NCBI GenBank assembly: GCA_000961805.1
Contig: LADV01000148.1
Coordinates: forward strand, 1 to 61,159
DNA length: 61,159 nt
Origin: Peptococcaceae bacterium BRH_c23
GTDB taxonomy: Bacteria > Bacillota_B > Desulfitobacteriia > Desulfitobacteriales > Desulfitobacteriaceae
Reading direction: 5' to 3'
The notes beneath the pieces are model-generated. The model searched no databases. It had not been told where the DNA came from and saw only the letters and a program-made list of their open reading frames with translations. Both the position numbers and the translations under genes were made by a program. Positions 17,771 to 26,732 of this stretch are shown here, in pieces. Each line of letters begins with the position of its first letter. Positions within the stretch are counted from its first letter, which is position 1.

Positions 17771-18548
17771 CGTTCTCACTCCCCCAAAGGTCTAGTACCT
17801 GTTGAGCAGCCTGTTGCTCAGCCTCTTTTTTAGTTCGGCCTATCCCTTTTCCCAATAAATCTCCTCCGATAAAAACACCCGCCGTAAAGCACTTGTTGTG
17901 ATCAGGGCCTTCCTCCACTAAAATCTGATAGTTAACTTCTTTTTCTTCCCGTTGTGCTTTTTCCTGTAGTACGGTCTTATAGTCCCCATAATTTCCCTTG
18001 GCGACTTCCTCAATCGACGGTTTAAGCAGCTCTAATATAACCCGTCGAGCTTCCAGCAATCCATATTGTAAATAAATTGCTCCAACGACTGCCTCCCAGG
18101 CATCAGCCAAAATAGAAGGCCGTTCCCGTCCCCCAGATACCAGTTCCCCTTTACCTAATAATAGCTCTTGTCCTAACTCAATTTCATGGGCTTTGCGAGC
18201 CAAGGTTGTCTCATTAACAACAGCTGCCCGCATCTTAGTGAGCTCTCCTTCTGGGCGGTCCGGATAACTGAGATATAGATATTCTGCAATCACAAAATCC
18301 AAAATCGCATCCCCTAAAAATTCCAGGCGTTGATTATTTTCTTTGCCAAACTGTGGGTTTTCAAAGATGTACGAAGGATGCGTCAAGGCAGTGACAAACA
18401 ACCGATTAGGTGGGGTCCCCAATTCCAACCGTTTGGCCAGCTTAATTCCCGGCTCTAATTTAAAGGAAGATAGGGCGTATTTTTTTCGCCCTGATCTTCC
18501 TTCTGTTTTTGTTGAGTTTGCAGTCGCGTCGGATCTCTTTTCGACCAT
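17763..18548 (-). CDS. rnc: ribonuclease III
   Basis: Double-strand RNA endonuclease for rRNA and mRNA processing. The protein is 261 aa: catalytic domain with ALTHPSYIFENP, the signature NQRLEFLGDAILDFVIAEYL and later ADAWEAVVGAIYLQYG, then a double-strand RNA-binding domain (YKTVLQEKAQ, GIGRTKKEAEQQAAQQVL). The ATG at 18548 with AAGGAG nine bases upstream is preferred to a TTG nine codons earlier. It has a basic N-terminal extension (KRSDATANSTKTEGRSGRKK) of about 30 residues, longer than in Bacillus. Confidence 0.96.
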   Translation of the reverse strand: MVEKRSDATANSTKTEGRSGRKKYALSSFKLEPGIKLAKRLELGTPPNRLFVTALTHPSYIFENPQFGKENNQRLEFLGDAILDFVIAEYLYLSYPDRPEGELTKMRAAVVNETTLARKAHEIELGQELLLGKGELVSGGRERPSILADAWEAVVGAIYLQYGLLEARRVILELLKPSIEEVAKGNYGDYKTVLQEKAQREEKEVNYQILVEEGPDHNKCFTAGVFIGGDLLGKGIGRTKKEAEQQAAQQVLDLWGSENDD

Positions 18549-18567
18549 ACTCTTGATCTCCTTACCT

Positions 18568-19806
18568 TTAGGCAAATTTCTTCAATACGATTGTGGCATT
18601 ATGTCCACCAAAACCTAGTGAATTAGACATCGCCACGTTGACAGCCTGTTTTCGCGAGTAATTAGGAACATAGTCCAGATCACATTCCGGGTCAGGTTCT
18701 CCGTAATTGGTGGTCGGTGGGATCGAACCCCGATCGATGGTCAGGGCACAAATGATCGCCTCAATAGCACCAGCTGCCCCCATTAAGTGCCCCGTCATGG
18801 ATTTAGTTGAACTAATCGCCAGCTTCGCTGCATGACTGCCAAACAACGTCTTAATGGCCTCTGTTTCCGTCGCATCATTGGGACCCGTACCTGTACCATG
18901 CGCATTAATATAATCAACCTCTTCAACATTTACCTCGGCATCATTTAAAGCCAGACGCATGGAACGGACAGCGCCTGCGCCGCCAGGAGCTGGGGTCGTA
19001 ATATGATGGGCATCCGATGTACTCCCATAACCCGCCAGTTCAGCATAGATACGAGCACCACGAGCCTCAGCATGCTCCAAAGATTCTAAAACCAAAACCC
19101 CCGCTCCTTCACCCATGACAAATCCACTGCGGCGTTTATCAAAGGGTCGGCAAGCTTGTTCAGGGTGTTCCTTCTCGGTTGACATCGCTTTCATGGAACA
19201 AAAACCCGCAAACGCCAAATGAGTAATCGGTGCCTCGGTACCTCCACAGATCACGATGTCTGCTTCTCCGCGTTGAATGATACGCAGCGCTTCTCCTATG
19301 GCGTTGGTTGCTGAAGCACAGGCTGTAACCACCGTAATACTAGAACCTTGAAAGCCAAAGGCAATCGATAAATGTCCCGCTGCCATATTACTAATCAGCA
19401 TAGGAACAAAAAAGGGACTAATTCGGTTGCTGCCTTTATTCATAAGTACCTCTTTTTGGTCCTCAAACGAGGTCACGCCACCGATTCCACAGCCAATCAC
19501 AGTTCCAACTCGTTCCTTGTCCACGTTTTCCATATTTAGTCCGGAATCTTGCAACGCCAGTTTAGCTGCGGCCATAGCGAATTGAGTAAAGCGGTCCATG
19601 CGTCGACTTTCCTTTTTATCGATATAGTCCGTTGGCTCAAAATCCTTAATCTCTGCGGCAACTTTTGTGGGAAGACCGGCAACATCAAACCGTGTCAATA
19701 ATCCAATTCCGGACTTTCCTGCCATTAAATTATTCCAGAATTCATCCAGAAGATTTCCCAAGGGAGTGACTACTCCCATTCCCGTAATGACTGCACGATG
19801 TTTCAC
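18568..19806 (-). CDS. fabF: beta-ketoacyl-ACP synthase II
   Basis: Condenses malonyl-ACP with acyl-ACP in chain elongation. The protein is 412 aa with the Cys-His-His triad: VTACASATNAIGEAL, NAHGTGTGPNDATE and KSMTGHLMGAAGAIEA, and the glycine-rich end NSLGFGGHNATIVLK. GTG start overlaps the stop of the upstream flavoenzyme (GTGA), so the two are translationally coupled. Confidence 0.97.
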   Translation of the reverse strand: MKHRAVITGMGVVTPLGNLLDEFWNNLMAGKSGIGLLTRFDVAGLPTKVAAEIKDFEPTDYIDKKESRRMDRFTQFAMAAAKLALQDSGLNMENVDKERVGTVIGCGIGGVTSFEDQKEVLMNKGSNRISPFFVPMLISNMAAGHLSIAFGFQGSSITVVTACASATNAIGEALRIIQRGEADIVICGGTEAPITHLAFAGFCSMKAMSTEKEHPEQACRPFDKRRSGFVMGEGAGVLVLESLEHAEARGARIYAELAGYGSTSDAHHITTPAPGGAGAVRSMRLALNDAEVNVEEVDYINAHGTGTGPNDATETEAIKTLFGSHAAKLAISSTKSMTGHLMGAAGAIEAIICALTIDRGSIPPTTNYGEPDPECDLDYVPNYSRKQAVNVAMSNSLGFGGHNATIVLKKFA

Positions 19807-20762
19807 ACCGACTCCTCCTTCAAACCCAGGATTCCTTTTTTAATATCTTCAAAAATCTCATGGACCGATAAAATATCATTGATTTTATGGACTTTGGCCC
19901 CTGAAAAAATTAGGCCCTCATGAACATCACCCGTTTGCGCCTTAATTAAACGATTCATGATACAGAAGTTTCCCTCACACTGTTTGAGACAACCCATGCA
20001 ATCCGTCGGCGTGACGTCCACCTTTTCATCAAGCATTTTGGTGAAGGGGTTCTTTATCCCCCGGGCCAGCATCCCCACAGGACTATGAATGAACACGACG
20101 TCCTCTTCCGCAGCCTTTAACATTTCCTCTTTCCAAGCGAAAGCTGCACTGCTCTCTTCGCTAAGGGCGAACCGTGTTCCCATTTGCACCCCATCTGCAC
20201 CATGCTTCAACATTTCTGCAACACCTTGGCCATCAACGACACCTCCCGCGCCAATGACAGGAATACTGACAGCTGCGATGACCTCTGGCAGAATATCGTG
20301 GATGGAACGATCTGTTCCAAGATGTCCGCCAGCCTCTACCCCTTCCACAATCACGGCAGCCGCACCCAGCTTTTCGGATAGTCTAGCAAGTTTGGCAGAT
20401 GATACAATCGGTACGACCGGTATGCCCTTTTCCTTACCCCAGGCAAACATATCCCTTGAAAATCCGGCTCCCGAAACTAAAAGATCAATCTTCTCTTCAA
20501 AAGCGGCTTGAACTAATTGGGCAAATTCGCGGACAGCAAACATAATGTTAACCCCAATAATTCCTTTGGTTCGCCTGCGCGCCTCACGAATCTCCGCTCT
20601 CAGTTCCTCTACGGACAAACCACTGCCTGCAATTATGCCGATCCCCCCTTCTTCTGCTACTGCAGCTGCGAGAGGGGCCATGGATATCCTTACAGCCATT
20701 CCTCCTTGGATTACAGGAATTTTGGCTACTAAATTTGCAATACGTAGTACAGGTATTTTCAC
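19803..20762 (-). CDS. FMN-dependent FabK/nitronate monooxygenase-like enzyme with Cys-rich C-terminus
   Basis: TIM-barrel flavoprotein of the 2-nitropropane dioxygenase/FabK superfamily, 319 aa. Seen: PVIQGGMAVRI, GIIAGSGLSVEELR, GVNIMFAVREFA, GVEAGGHLGTDR, PVIGAGGVVDGQGVAEML and GADGVQMGTRF. Unlike the FabK five genes away, the C-terminal part has CMGCLKQCEGNFC, four cysteines spaced C-x2-C-x3-C-x4-C, which could hold an FeS cluster or metal. The GTG at 20762 has GGGAGG seven bases upstream; the ATG at 20777 overlaps that site. Placement directly before fabF suggests a lipid role, but the reaction is uncertain. Confidence 0.75.
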   Translation of the reverse strand: MKIPVLRIANLVAKIPVIQGGMAVRISMAPLAAAVAEEGGIGIIAGSGLSVEELRAEIREARRRTKGIIGVNIMFAVREFAQLVQAAFEEKIDLLVSGAGFSRDMFAWGKEKGIPVVPIVSSAKLARLSEKLGAAAVIVEGVEAGGHLGTDRSIHDILPEVIAAVSIPVIGAGGVVDGQGVAEMLKHGADGVQMGTRFALSEESSAAFAWKEEMLKAAEEDVVFIHSPVGMLARGIKNPFTKMLDEKVDVTPTDCMGCLKQCEGNFCIMNRLIKAQTGDVHEGLIFSGAKVHKINDILSVHEIFEDIKKGILGLKEESV

Positions 20763-20871
20763 GATTTTTCCTCCCATTTAGAGATCTTACCCCTTTAAAT
20801 CGCCTAACACTTATCTTCTAAATATCTATTTCAATTTCTCTTAACCTCAAAATAGATAAGAGAAACAACCT

Positions 20872-20908
20872 TCTTTAAAAGAAAGTCCCGCATTTGAATA
20901 CGGGACCT
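20872..20908 (-). terminator. intrinsic terminator after acpP
   Basis: GTCCCG (20885-20890) pairs with CGGGAC (20901-20906); on the minus strand the stem is followed by TTTCTTTT. It lies 8 bp beyond the acpP stop, dividing the fapR-acpP unit from the flavoenzyme-fabF unit. Confidence 0.7.
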
Positions 20909-20915
20909 TCTGAGG

Positions 20916-21143
20916 TTATTTGTTTTCCTTAATGAAGTTCACTGCATCTCCAACTGTCCGAATTTTTTCTGCTTCTTCATCCGGAATATCCAAGTCGAAT
21001 GCCTCTTCAAGAGCCATAATCAATTCAACGATATCCAAAGAATCTGCATTTAGCTCTTCAAAGGAGGTTTCCGGGGTAATGTTTGCTTCATCTACCCCAA
21101 GTTGTTCGACGACGATGGCTTTCACTTTATCGAAAACTCCCAT
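20916..21143 (-). CDS. acpP: acyl carrier protein
   Basis: Carries growing acyl chains on phosphopantetheine. The protein is 75 aa; the attachment serine is in [16 protein letters not shown], followed by [20 protein letters not shown]. The ATG of MGVFDKV is preferred: AGGAGG lies 11 bases upstream and overlaps the earlier GTG candidate at 21155. Last gene before the terminator. Confidence 0.96.
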   Translation of the reverse strand: MGVFDKVKAIVVEQLGVDEANITPETSFEELNADSLDIVELIMALEEAFDLDIPDEEAEKIRTVGDAVNFIKENK

Positions 21144-21180
21144 CTGCTTCTTCACCTCCTCTCAAAACTTAACTTGAACC

Positions 21181-21924
21181 TTACATTTCCATACCCCCAT
21201 CGACACATAAAGTCTGTCCAGTTATGTAGGACGCCTCTGGGGACACAAGGAATCGAACCACTTTGGCAACGTCTTCAGGCTTTCCCATGCGACCTAGTGG
21301 GATTCCACGCAAAATATCACTTTGCATCCCTTCTGGTAATGTTTCCGTCATATCTGTGAAAATATACCCAGGTGCGACCGCATTAACACGAATTCCACGC
21401 GATGCAAATTCCTTAGCAATGGATTTGGTAAATCCAATCATGCCCGCTTTAGCTGCTGCATAATTGGCTTGTCCCGCATTCCCTGATAAGCCCACTACAG
21501 AGGAAATATTAACGATAACCCCCGAGCGTTGTTTTAGCATTCCTTTACTGACCGCCTTAGTGCAAAGGTAAGCCCCTTTGAGATTGGTTGCCAGGACCGA
21601 GTCCCAGTCCGCTTCTTTCATGCGGAGCAACAGAGAATCCCGTGTAATCCCTGCATTGTTGACAAGAATGTCAACCTTTCCGAAATGATCCAAGGTTGTT
21701 TTTAACAACCGATCAACCTCCGCCGCTTGGCTGACATCCGCTTGAACGGCCAAACCTTCTCCACCTGCTTCACGGATCAAGCTTAGCGTTTCCTCTGCTT
21801 TATCGGCACGACCGGCATAATTAACCACGATCTTTACCCCTGCGGTTGCCAGCTCCAATGCTATGGCGCGCCCGATTCCACGCCCACTCCCAGTAACAAT
21901 GGCTACGCTATCATTCAGCACCAT
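21181..21924 (-). CDS. fabG: 3-oxoacyl-ACP reductase
   Basis: NADPH-dependent short-chain dehydrogenase of fatty acid elongation, 247 aa. Cofactor site TGSGRGIGRAIA, NNAGITRDSLLLRM, catalytic Ser in VNISSVVGLSG and YAAAKAG, and the C-terminal GQTLCVDGGMEM. Starts one base after the fabD stop. Confidence 0.97.
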   Translation of the reverse strand: MVLNDSVAIVTGSGRGIGRAIALELATAGVKIVVNYAGRADKAEETLSLIREAGGEGLAVQADVSQAAEVDRLLKTTLDHFGKVDILVNNAGITRDSLLLRMKEADWDSVLATNLKGAYLCTKAVSKGMLKQRSGVIVNISSVVGLSGNAGQANYAAAKAGMIGFTKSIAKEFASRGIRVNAVAPGYIFTDMTETLPEGMQSDILRGIPLGRMGKPEDVAKVVRFLVSPEASYITGQTLCVDGGMEM

Positions 21925-21925
21925 T

Positions 21926-22864
21926 TTAACGACTCTCCTTCAAATATGCAAGTGACATTTCCAGGGACGCTTTATCCTCGATCCGGAGGAGCTTAGCGTC
22001 AGGAGCAATTTTTTTAACTAAACCTGTCAAGACTTTACCAGGTCCACACTCTATGAACGTATCAACCCCTAAGTCTAGCAGACGCAGAACGGATTGCTCC
22101 CATAAAACTGCGCTGCTAACTTGCTTTATTAAGGTACTAACCGTACGTTCCGAAGAAAAAACCTCCGCCCCATCAATGTTGGCCACGACTGGGCAACGAG
22201 GGGTTTGCCAAGGCACTTTTTCTAAGACTAAACGCAGAGCTTCGCCCACACCTGCCATCAAACTGGAGTGAAATGCCCCGCTCACGGTTAACGGTATTGC
22301 CCGTTTTGCGCCTAATCCCTTAGCCATCTCAATGGCATAGGCTACAGCCTCTTTTTCCCCAGAGATAACCACTTGTCCTGGACAATTATAATTTGCCGGT
22401 GCCACAACACCGTGGCCAGAGGCTAGCCGGCAAGCTTCTTCCACTTGATCCGCAGATAAGCCTAGGATGGCAGCCATCCCTCCTACACCCTTGGGATCCG
22501 CTGCTTGCATAAGTTCTCCACGTCGTCTCACGACACGTAAAGCCTCAGCTAAATTAAAGCTGCCCGCTGCGACATGTGCCGAGTACTCGCCCAGACTGTG
22601 CCCTCCAACAAAATCAGGTTCTATCCCTGCCTCCTGAAGTTGCTGCCAAGCCACGACGCTTACGAGAAGAATCGCAGGTTGGGTATTGATCGTCTGTTGG
22701 AGTTCGTTTTCCGGGCCCTCTTCGATTAAGGAGATAAACTCATCACCCAGGATTTCACGTGCCAGCTCCAGCGCTTTCCCGCCACTCGGAGTCTGGAAGA
22801 GTTCTTTTCCCATGCCAATATATTGAGATCCTTGTCCTGGAAATATACAGGCTAGTTTACCCAA
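21926..22864 (-). CDS. fabD: malonyl-CoA:ACP transacylase
   Basis: Loads malonyl groups on ACP. The protein is 312 aa with FPGQGSQYIGMG at the start, the catalytic GHSLGEYSA, and the second His in SGAFHSSLM. The start is TTG at 22864: three bases after the fabK stop, with GGGAGGG nine bases upstream; an ATG overlapping the fabK stop is out of frame. Order fabK-fabD-fabG-acpP. Confidence 0.96.
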   Translation of the reverse strand: MGKLACIFPGQGSQYIGMGKELFQTPSGGKALELAREILGDEFISLIEEGPENELQQTINTQPAILLVSVVAWQQLQEAGIEPDFVGGHSLGEYSAHVAAGSFNLAEALRVVRRRGELMQAADPKGVGGMAAILGLSADQVEEACRLASGHGVVAPANYNCPGQVVISGEKEAVAYAIEMAKGLGAKRAIPLTVSGAFHSSLMAGVGEALRLVLEKVPWQTPRCPVVANIDGAEVFSSERTVSTLIKQVSSAVLWEQSVLRLLDLGVDTFIECGPGKVLTGLVKKIAPDAKLLRIEDKASLEMSLAYLKESR

Positions 22865-22867
22865 CGA

Positions 22868-23824
22868 TCATGCCCTCCCATCTCCAAATCGCGCAGCCAG
22901 ACGCTTGTATTCCCGTTCTGCAGATTGCATGATGTCTTGAATAATCTGGGCGGCAGGTTCGATACGCTGAACCGCTCCTGCGATTTGACCGGCCATGATA
23001 GAACCATTCTCGATATCCCCTTCCACCATGGCTAAGCGCAATTTTCCGATTCCCAGTTTCTCTATATCCGCAGCCAGCATTCCCTCCCGTTCATGTTGCT
23101 CTATTAGACGGGTAAAGCGGTTATCCAAGCAACGAACTGGGTGACCCGTTGAGCGCCCGGTAATGACCGTAGCGCGATCTTTTGCTTTGGTAATTTTATC
23201 TTTGATAAGATGGGAAATAGTACATTCTTCCGCACACATAAAGCGTGTCCCCATTTGGACCCCTTCAGCGCCGAGAGCCAAAGCCGCCACTAAACCACGG
23301 CCATCCACAATTCCTCCTGCTGCAATCACTGGAATTTTCACAGCATCGACAACTTGGGGTACTAGTGGAAAGGTTCCAATTTCCCCAATATGCCCGCCAG
23401 ATTCCATGCCTTCTGCAATGAGTGCGTCAACCCCTGCCTTTTCTAAACGTTTGGCCAAGGCCACCGAAGCAACTACAGGGATTACTTTTGTGCCTATTTC
23501 TTTTAGCATTGGCACGTATTTTCCCGGGTTCCCTGCCCCTGTTGTAATCACCGGGACACGTTCCTCAAGGATGACCTGCATGACTTCATCTACGAATGGG
23601 GACATGAGCATGACATTAACCCCGTATGGCTTTTTTGTAATGGCCTTCACTTTGCGAATTTCCACACGCAACCAATCAGCCGGAGCCTGTCCTGATCCAA
23701 TGATGCCTAAACCTCCACTTTCGGAGACCGCAGCGACCAATTCTCCTGTCGAAACCCAAGCCATTCCGCCTTGGAAAATTGGGTACTCAATATTGATAAG
23801 TTCACAGATCCTCGTTTTAATCAT
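22868..23824 (-). CDS. fabK: enoyl-ACP reductase II
   Basis: FMN enoyl reductase that completes each elongation cycle; this lineage lacks FabI in the window. The protein is 318 aa: PIFQGGMAWVSTGELVAAVS, GLGIIGSGQAP, PYGVNVMLMSP, VITTGAGNPGKYV, GMESGGHIGEIGT, VIAAGGIVDGRG and GVQMGTRFM. The ATG at 23824 overlaps the fabH stop (ATGA); the longer reading from 23869 intrudes into fabH. No Cys cluster, unlike the paralogue at 19803. Confidence 0.94.
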   Translation of the reverse strand: MIKTRICELINIEYPIFQGGMAWVSTGELVAAVSESGGLGIIGSGQAPADWLRVEIRKVKAITKKPYGVNVMLMSPFVDEVMQVILEERVPVITTGAGNPGKYVPMLKEIGTKVIPVVASVALAKRLEKAGVDALIAEGMESGGHIGEIGTFPLVPQVVDAVKIPVIAAGGIVDGRGLVAALALGAEGVQMGTRFMCAEECTISHLIKDKITKAKDRATVITGRSTGHPVRCLDNRFTRLIEQHEREGMLAADIEKLGIGKLRLAMVEGDIENGSIMAGQIAGAVQRIEPAAQIIQDIMQSAEREYKRLAARFGDGRA

Positions 23825-24822
23825 CGTTTTAGGCCTACTTTCGTCCATTTCAAAACACACGCTCCCCAAGTCAAGCCTGTTCCAAATCCAACCATCACAA
23901 TGATATCCCCCTCTGTGATGAGACCTGCTTGAAAAGCCTCATCTAAGGCAATCGGAATGGACGCAGCTGACATATTACCATATTTGTCTAAATTGATCAC
24001 CACTTTATCCTTTGAAATTCCCAATCGCTTGACAGCGGCATCGACGATCCGCATATTAGCTTGATGGGGAACTAGGAGATCAATATCGTCCTTCGTCAAA
24101 CCAGCCTTCTGAAGAACCTTGACCGAAACATCCCCCATAATCCGAACTGCAAATTTATAGACTTCCTTGCCCTCCATCTGAAGGGTGTGGAGATTCTTTT
24201 CCACGGTTTCCAGACTAGCTGGACACTTTGAGCCTCCAGCGGGTTGGCTTAATAACGCGCCACCAGAACCGTCTGAACCTAATTCGAAACTCAAGAAACC
24301 AAAACCCTCTTCCACCTGCTGCAAAACCGCAGCTCCAGCACCATCACCGAAAAGAACACAGGTTGAACGGTCTTGCCAATTAAGGATTTTGCTCAAGGTT
24401 TCCCCACCAATGACAAGCACCGTTTTATATAATCCTGAGGCAATAAACTGGCTGCCAGTCGCCACAGCATAGATAAACCCTGTGCATCCGGCTTCCAGAT
24501 CAAAGGCCGCCGCATTTTTTGCTCCCAAACGATCAGCAACCAAGCATGCTGTTGCCGGGAACGCATAATCGGGTGTTATCGTGGCGACGATAATCAATTC
24601 TACCTCTTCAGGGGCGATCTGAGCATCCTCTAAGGCCTTCAAACCTGCCTGATAACATAGTTCCGACACAGGCATGTCCTTAGGGGCTATATGACGCTGT
24701 TTAATCCCTGTTCGAGATACAATCCATTCATCATTTGTGTCCACAAATTGTTCTAAATCCAGATTGGTCACTACATTTTCAGGAACGTATGACCCTAAAC
24801 CCACAATTCCCACACTACGCAT
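23821..24822 (-). CDS. fabH: beta-ketoacyl-ACP synthase III
   Basis: Starts fatty acid synthesis by condensing acyl-CoA with malonyl-ACP. The protein is 333 aa with the triad Cys in LEAGCTGFIYAVATG, His in LVPHQANMRI and Asn in YGNMSAASIP. N-terminus VGIVGLGSYVPE and RTGIKQRHI. The ATG at 24822 with GAGGACT upstream; the longer reading to 24891 is less likely. Between plsX and fabK. Confidence 0.96.
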   Translation of the reverse strand: MRSVGIVGLGSYVPENVVTNLDLEQFVDTNDEWIVSRTGIKQRHIAPKDMPVSELCYQAGLKALEDAQIAPEEVELIIVATITPDYAFPATACLVADRLGAKNAAAFDLEAGCTGFIYAVATGSQFIASGLYKTVLVIGGETLSKILNWQDRSTCVLFGDGAGAAVLQQVEEGFGFLSFELGSDGSGGALLSQPAGGSKCPASLETVEKNLHTLQMEGKEVYKFAVRIMGDVSVKVLQKAGLTKDDIDLLVPHQANMRIVDAAVKRLGISKDKVVINLDKYGNMSAASIPIALDEAFQAGLITEGDIIVMVGFGTGLTWGACVLKWTKVGLKR

Positions 24823-24859
24823 CAATCGCAGTCCTCTTTTCTCATTAGTAACATCAGGC

Positions 24860-25843
24860 TCACTTGGGGAGATCTTCCCGAATCTGTTCAATCAGACCCA
24901 CTTGTACACATTCTCTGGCGACGCGGATGGCATTCATAATTGCCTTCGCTTTCGAACTTCCGTGACAGATAATGCTAATCCCATTCACTCCAAGTAAGGG
25001 TGCTCCACCATATTCCGCATAGTCCATCATTTGAGCAATTTCTTTTAAGCCCGGTTTTACAGCGAGAGCACCTAGTTTTCGAACCAGGTTCGAAGTAATT
25101 CTCTCCTTAATCTGCTCAAACAATACCCCGGCCAAGCCTTCTAAGGTTTTTAGCAAGATATTACCCGCAAAACCATCACAAATCACCACATCAGCACGTC
25201 CATAGGGAACATCCCGTCCTTCAACGTTACCCATGAAATTAAGAGGACTTGCTTTTAGCAAAGGGTAAGTCTTCTGGGTCAGTTCGTTGCCCTTTCCCTC
25301 TTCGCTCCCAACATTTAATAGACCCACGCGTGGATTTGAAATCTCCAAAATTTTCTGGGCATAGATGTTACCCATTAAAGCGAATTGAGAAAGTTGCTCC
25401 GGAGTAGCATCCATATTTGCCCCTACATCGAGGAGGAGTTTCCCACCTTCCGGAGTCGGCAGAACCGTGGCAATGGCTGGGCGTTCGATTCCCTTGATCC
25501 TCCCCAAACCCAAAAGGGCAGCAGCCATTTGGGCACCTGTACTTCCAGCACTTACGACGGCATCAGCATCTCCCTGCTTGACTAATTTGGTCGCTACAAC
25601 AATCGAAGAATCCTTCTTTTTACGAACGGCATTGGCCGGATGTTCGTCCATCTCTATAACTTCAGAAGCTCCATAGACTGAAATATTCTTCAATTTCGAG
25701 TCAGAGAGTAGTGGTCGTATCCGTTCTTCTTGCCCTACCAAAATTAGCTGTACATTCGGATTTGCTTCTGCTGCTATCAGGGTACCTCTGATTATCTCTT
25801 CTGGGGCATGATCACCACCCATTGCATCCACAGCGATTCTCAT
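24860..25843 (-). CDS. plsX: phosphate acyltransferase PlsX
   Basis: Makes acyl-phosphate from acyl-ACP for phospholipid synthesis. The protein is 327 aa: MRIAVDAMGGDHAPEEI, SAGSTGAQMAAALLGLG, RPAIATVLPTPEGG, LLDVGANMDATPEQL, NVGSEEGKGNELT and CDGFAGNILLKTLEG. Second gene after fapR, the canonical fapR-plsX order. Confidence 0.97.
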   Translation of the reverse strand: MRIAVDAMGGDHAPEEIIRGTLIAAEANPNVQLILVGQEERIRPLLSDSKLKNISVYGASEVIEMDEHPANAVRKKKDSSIVVATKLVKQGDADAVVSAGSTGAQMAAALLGLGRIKGIERPAIATVLPTPEGGKLLLDVGANMDATPEQLSQFALMGNIYAQKILEISNPRVGLLNVGSEEGKGNELTQKTYPLLKASPLNFMGNVEGRDVPYGRADVVICDGFAGNILLKTLEGLAGVLFEQIKERITSNLVRKLGALAVKPGLKEIAQMMDYAEYGGAPLLGVNGISIICHGSSKAKAIMNAIRVARECVQVGLIEQIREDLPK

Positions 25844-25871
25844 TGTTTCATCTCCTTATCCCCACACCCAA

Positions 25872-26429
25872 TCAATCATCGATCGCGAAAAGAATCCAAT
25901 TTCCACGGAGTACTTCCTCTGAATTGACGTTTACTGTTACTTGAACCCAATATTTATTCTGTTTTCGTTTCTCTACTTTTCCTTCAGCAACAGCAACCTC
26001 ACCTAATCGAACGGGTCGTAAAAATTTTAAATCAACACTTCCGGTTAAAGCCATCGGCGCATCTACTAAGGCAATCGCTAAGGAATTTGCTTGGGCAAAC
26101 AAATAATGCCCCCGAGCCACTCGCGCCTTGCTTAAAACCATGCTCTCTTCAATCTTCAACTCAGAACGAGCTCTTTCCCCAACCTTTAGTTCTACTAAAT
26201 TTCCGATCAATTCCTGATCATCTAAGGATTTTAAGGACGAATAAACTTCTTGGGCTACGACCCGAGTTCGTTCTCGAAGTTCCGGGATCCCCAGTACGCC
26301 TCGATCTAAACGTATGGTTGAGACACTCACTTTAAACCTCTCAGAAAGTTCCTCATCGGTAAAAAAAGGATCCTTGGCTAGAGCTTCCCCTAAAACCTTA
26401 CGCCGTTCTTCTTTATGATAACGACCCAT
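25872..26429 (-). CDS. fapR: transcriptional repressor of lipid synthesis FapR
   Basis: Represses fatty acid and phospholipid genes and is released by malonyl-CoA. The protein is 185 aa: N-terminal HTH (FFTDEELSERFKVSVSTIRLDRG), linker with ELRERTR, and a C-terminal hot-dog domain (RGHYLFAQANSLAIALVD, ALTGSVDLKF). By recalled alignment to Bacillus FapR I choose the ATG at 26429; an ATG four codons earlier (26441) is possible, and neither has a strong ribosome site. It is expressed from a promoter carrying its own operator, with a heptamer array between. Confidence 0.93.
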   Translation of the reverse strand: MGRYHKEERRKVLGEALAKDPFFTDEELSERFKVSVSTIRLDRGVLGIPELRERTRVVAQEVYSSLKSLDDQELIGNLVELKVGERARSELKIEESMVLSKARVARGHYLFAQANSLAIALVDAPMALTGSVDLKFLRPVRLGEVAVAEGKVEKRKQNKYWVQVTVNVNSEEVLRGNWILFAIDD

Positions 26430-26520
26430 GTATATCACCATTTCTCATCATGCATTTTTCCAATCACTTCGCCTAATGACTAAAACTACTTATGTAAGGT
26501 TTGAAACCCTATGTGCATGC

Positions 26521-26604
26521 AACATGTCTCGTGTCTCGTGCTTCGTGCTTCGTGCTTCGTGCTTCGTGCTTCGTGCTTCGAACCTCGAACCTCGAACCTC
26601 GATT
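26521..26604. repeat. heptanucleotide array, about 11 units, in the fapR leader
   Basis: Plus strand: CTCGTGT, CTCGTGC, then five copies of TTCGTGC, a junction TTCGAAC, then CTCGAAC units ending CTCGATT; period exactly 7 for about 80 bp. It lies between the fapR promoter/operator (26605-26649) and the fapR start, inside the expected 5' untranslated region. It is the longest and most regular array in the window. Confidence 0.9.
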
Positions 26605-26621
26605 TTAGTACCTGGTCACAA
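26605..26621. promoter_or_regulatory. FapR operator
   Basis: TTAGTACCTGGTCACAA matches the Bacillus FapR box TTAGTACCTRGTACTAA at 14 of 17 positions, with the left half intact. It overlaps the -10 region and predicted start point of the fapR promoter, so it fits autorepression of fapR-plsX-fab. Confidence 0.85.
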
Positions 26622-26649
26622 TTATAGACTATCTTAAGATACTTATCAA
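26621..26649 (-). promoter_or_regulatory. sigma-A promoter of fapR operon
   Basis: Minus strand -35 TTGATA (26649-26644), 17-bp spacer, -10 TATAAT (26626-26621). The FapR operator starts at the -10 box. The leader to the fapR start is about 180 nt. Confidence 0.88.
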
Positions 26650-26680
26650 GAAATAAACCTGTCGAAAGCCTTCGGAAAGT

Positions 26681-26720
26681 AAAAAACAAAGAACTCTTAT
26701 GCAAAGAGTTCTTTGTTTTT
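26681..26720 (-). terminator. intrinsic terminator after rpmF
   Basis: A near-perfect stem AAAAACAAAGAACTCTT / AAGAGTTCTTTGTTTTTT (minus strand) with a five-base loop and T-rich end. It separates yceD-rpmF from the fapR promoter. Confidence 0.88.
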
Positions 26721-26732
26721 AGCGTATAAGCT

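Noticed and set aside
22868..23869. fabK starting at 23869
   Set aside because: The extra residues come from the end of fabH read in another frame; the ATGA overlap at 23824 is the normal coupling.
5131..26604. Heptamer arrays as CRISPR
   Set aside because: Units are 7 bp with no spacers and no cas genes nearby.
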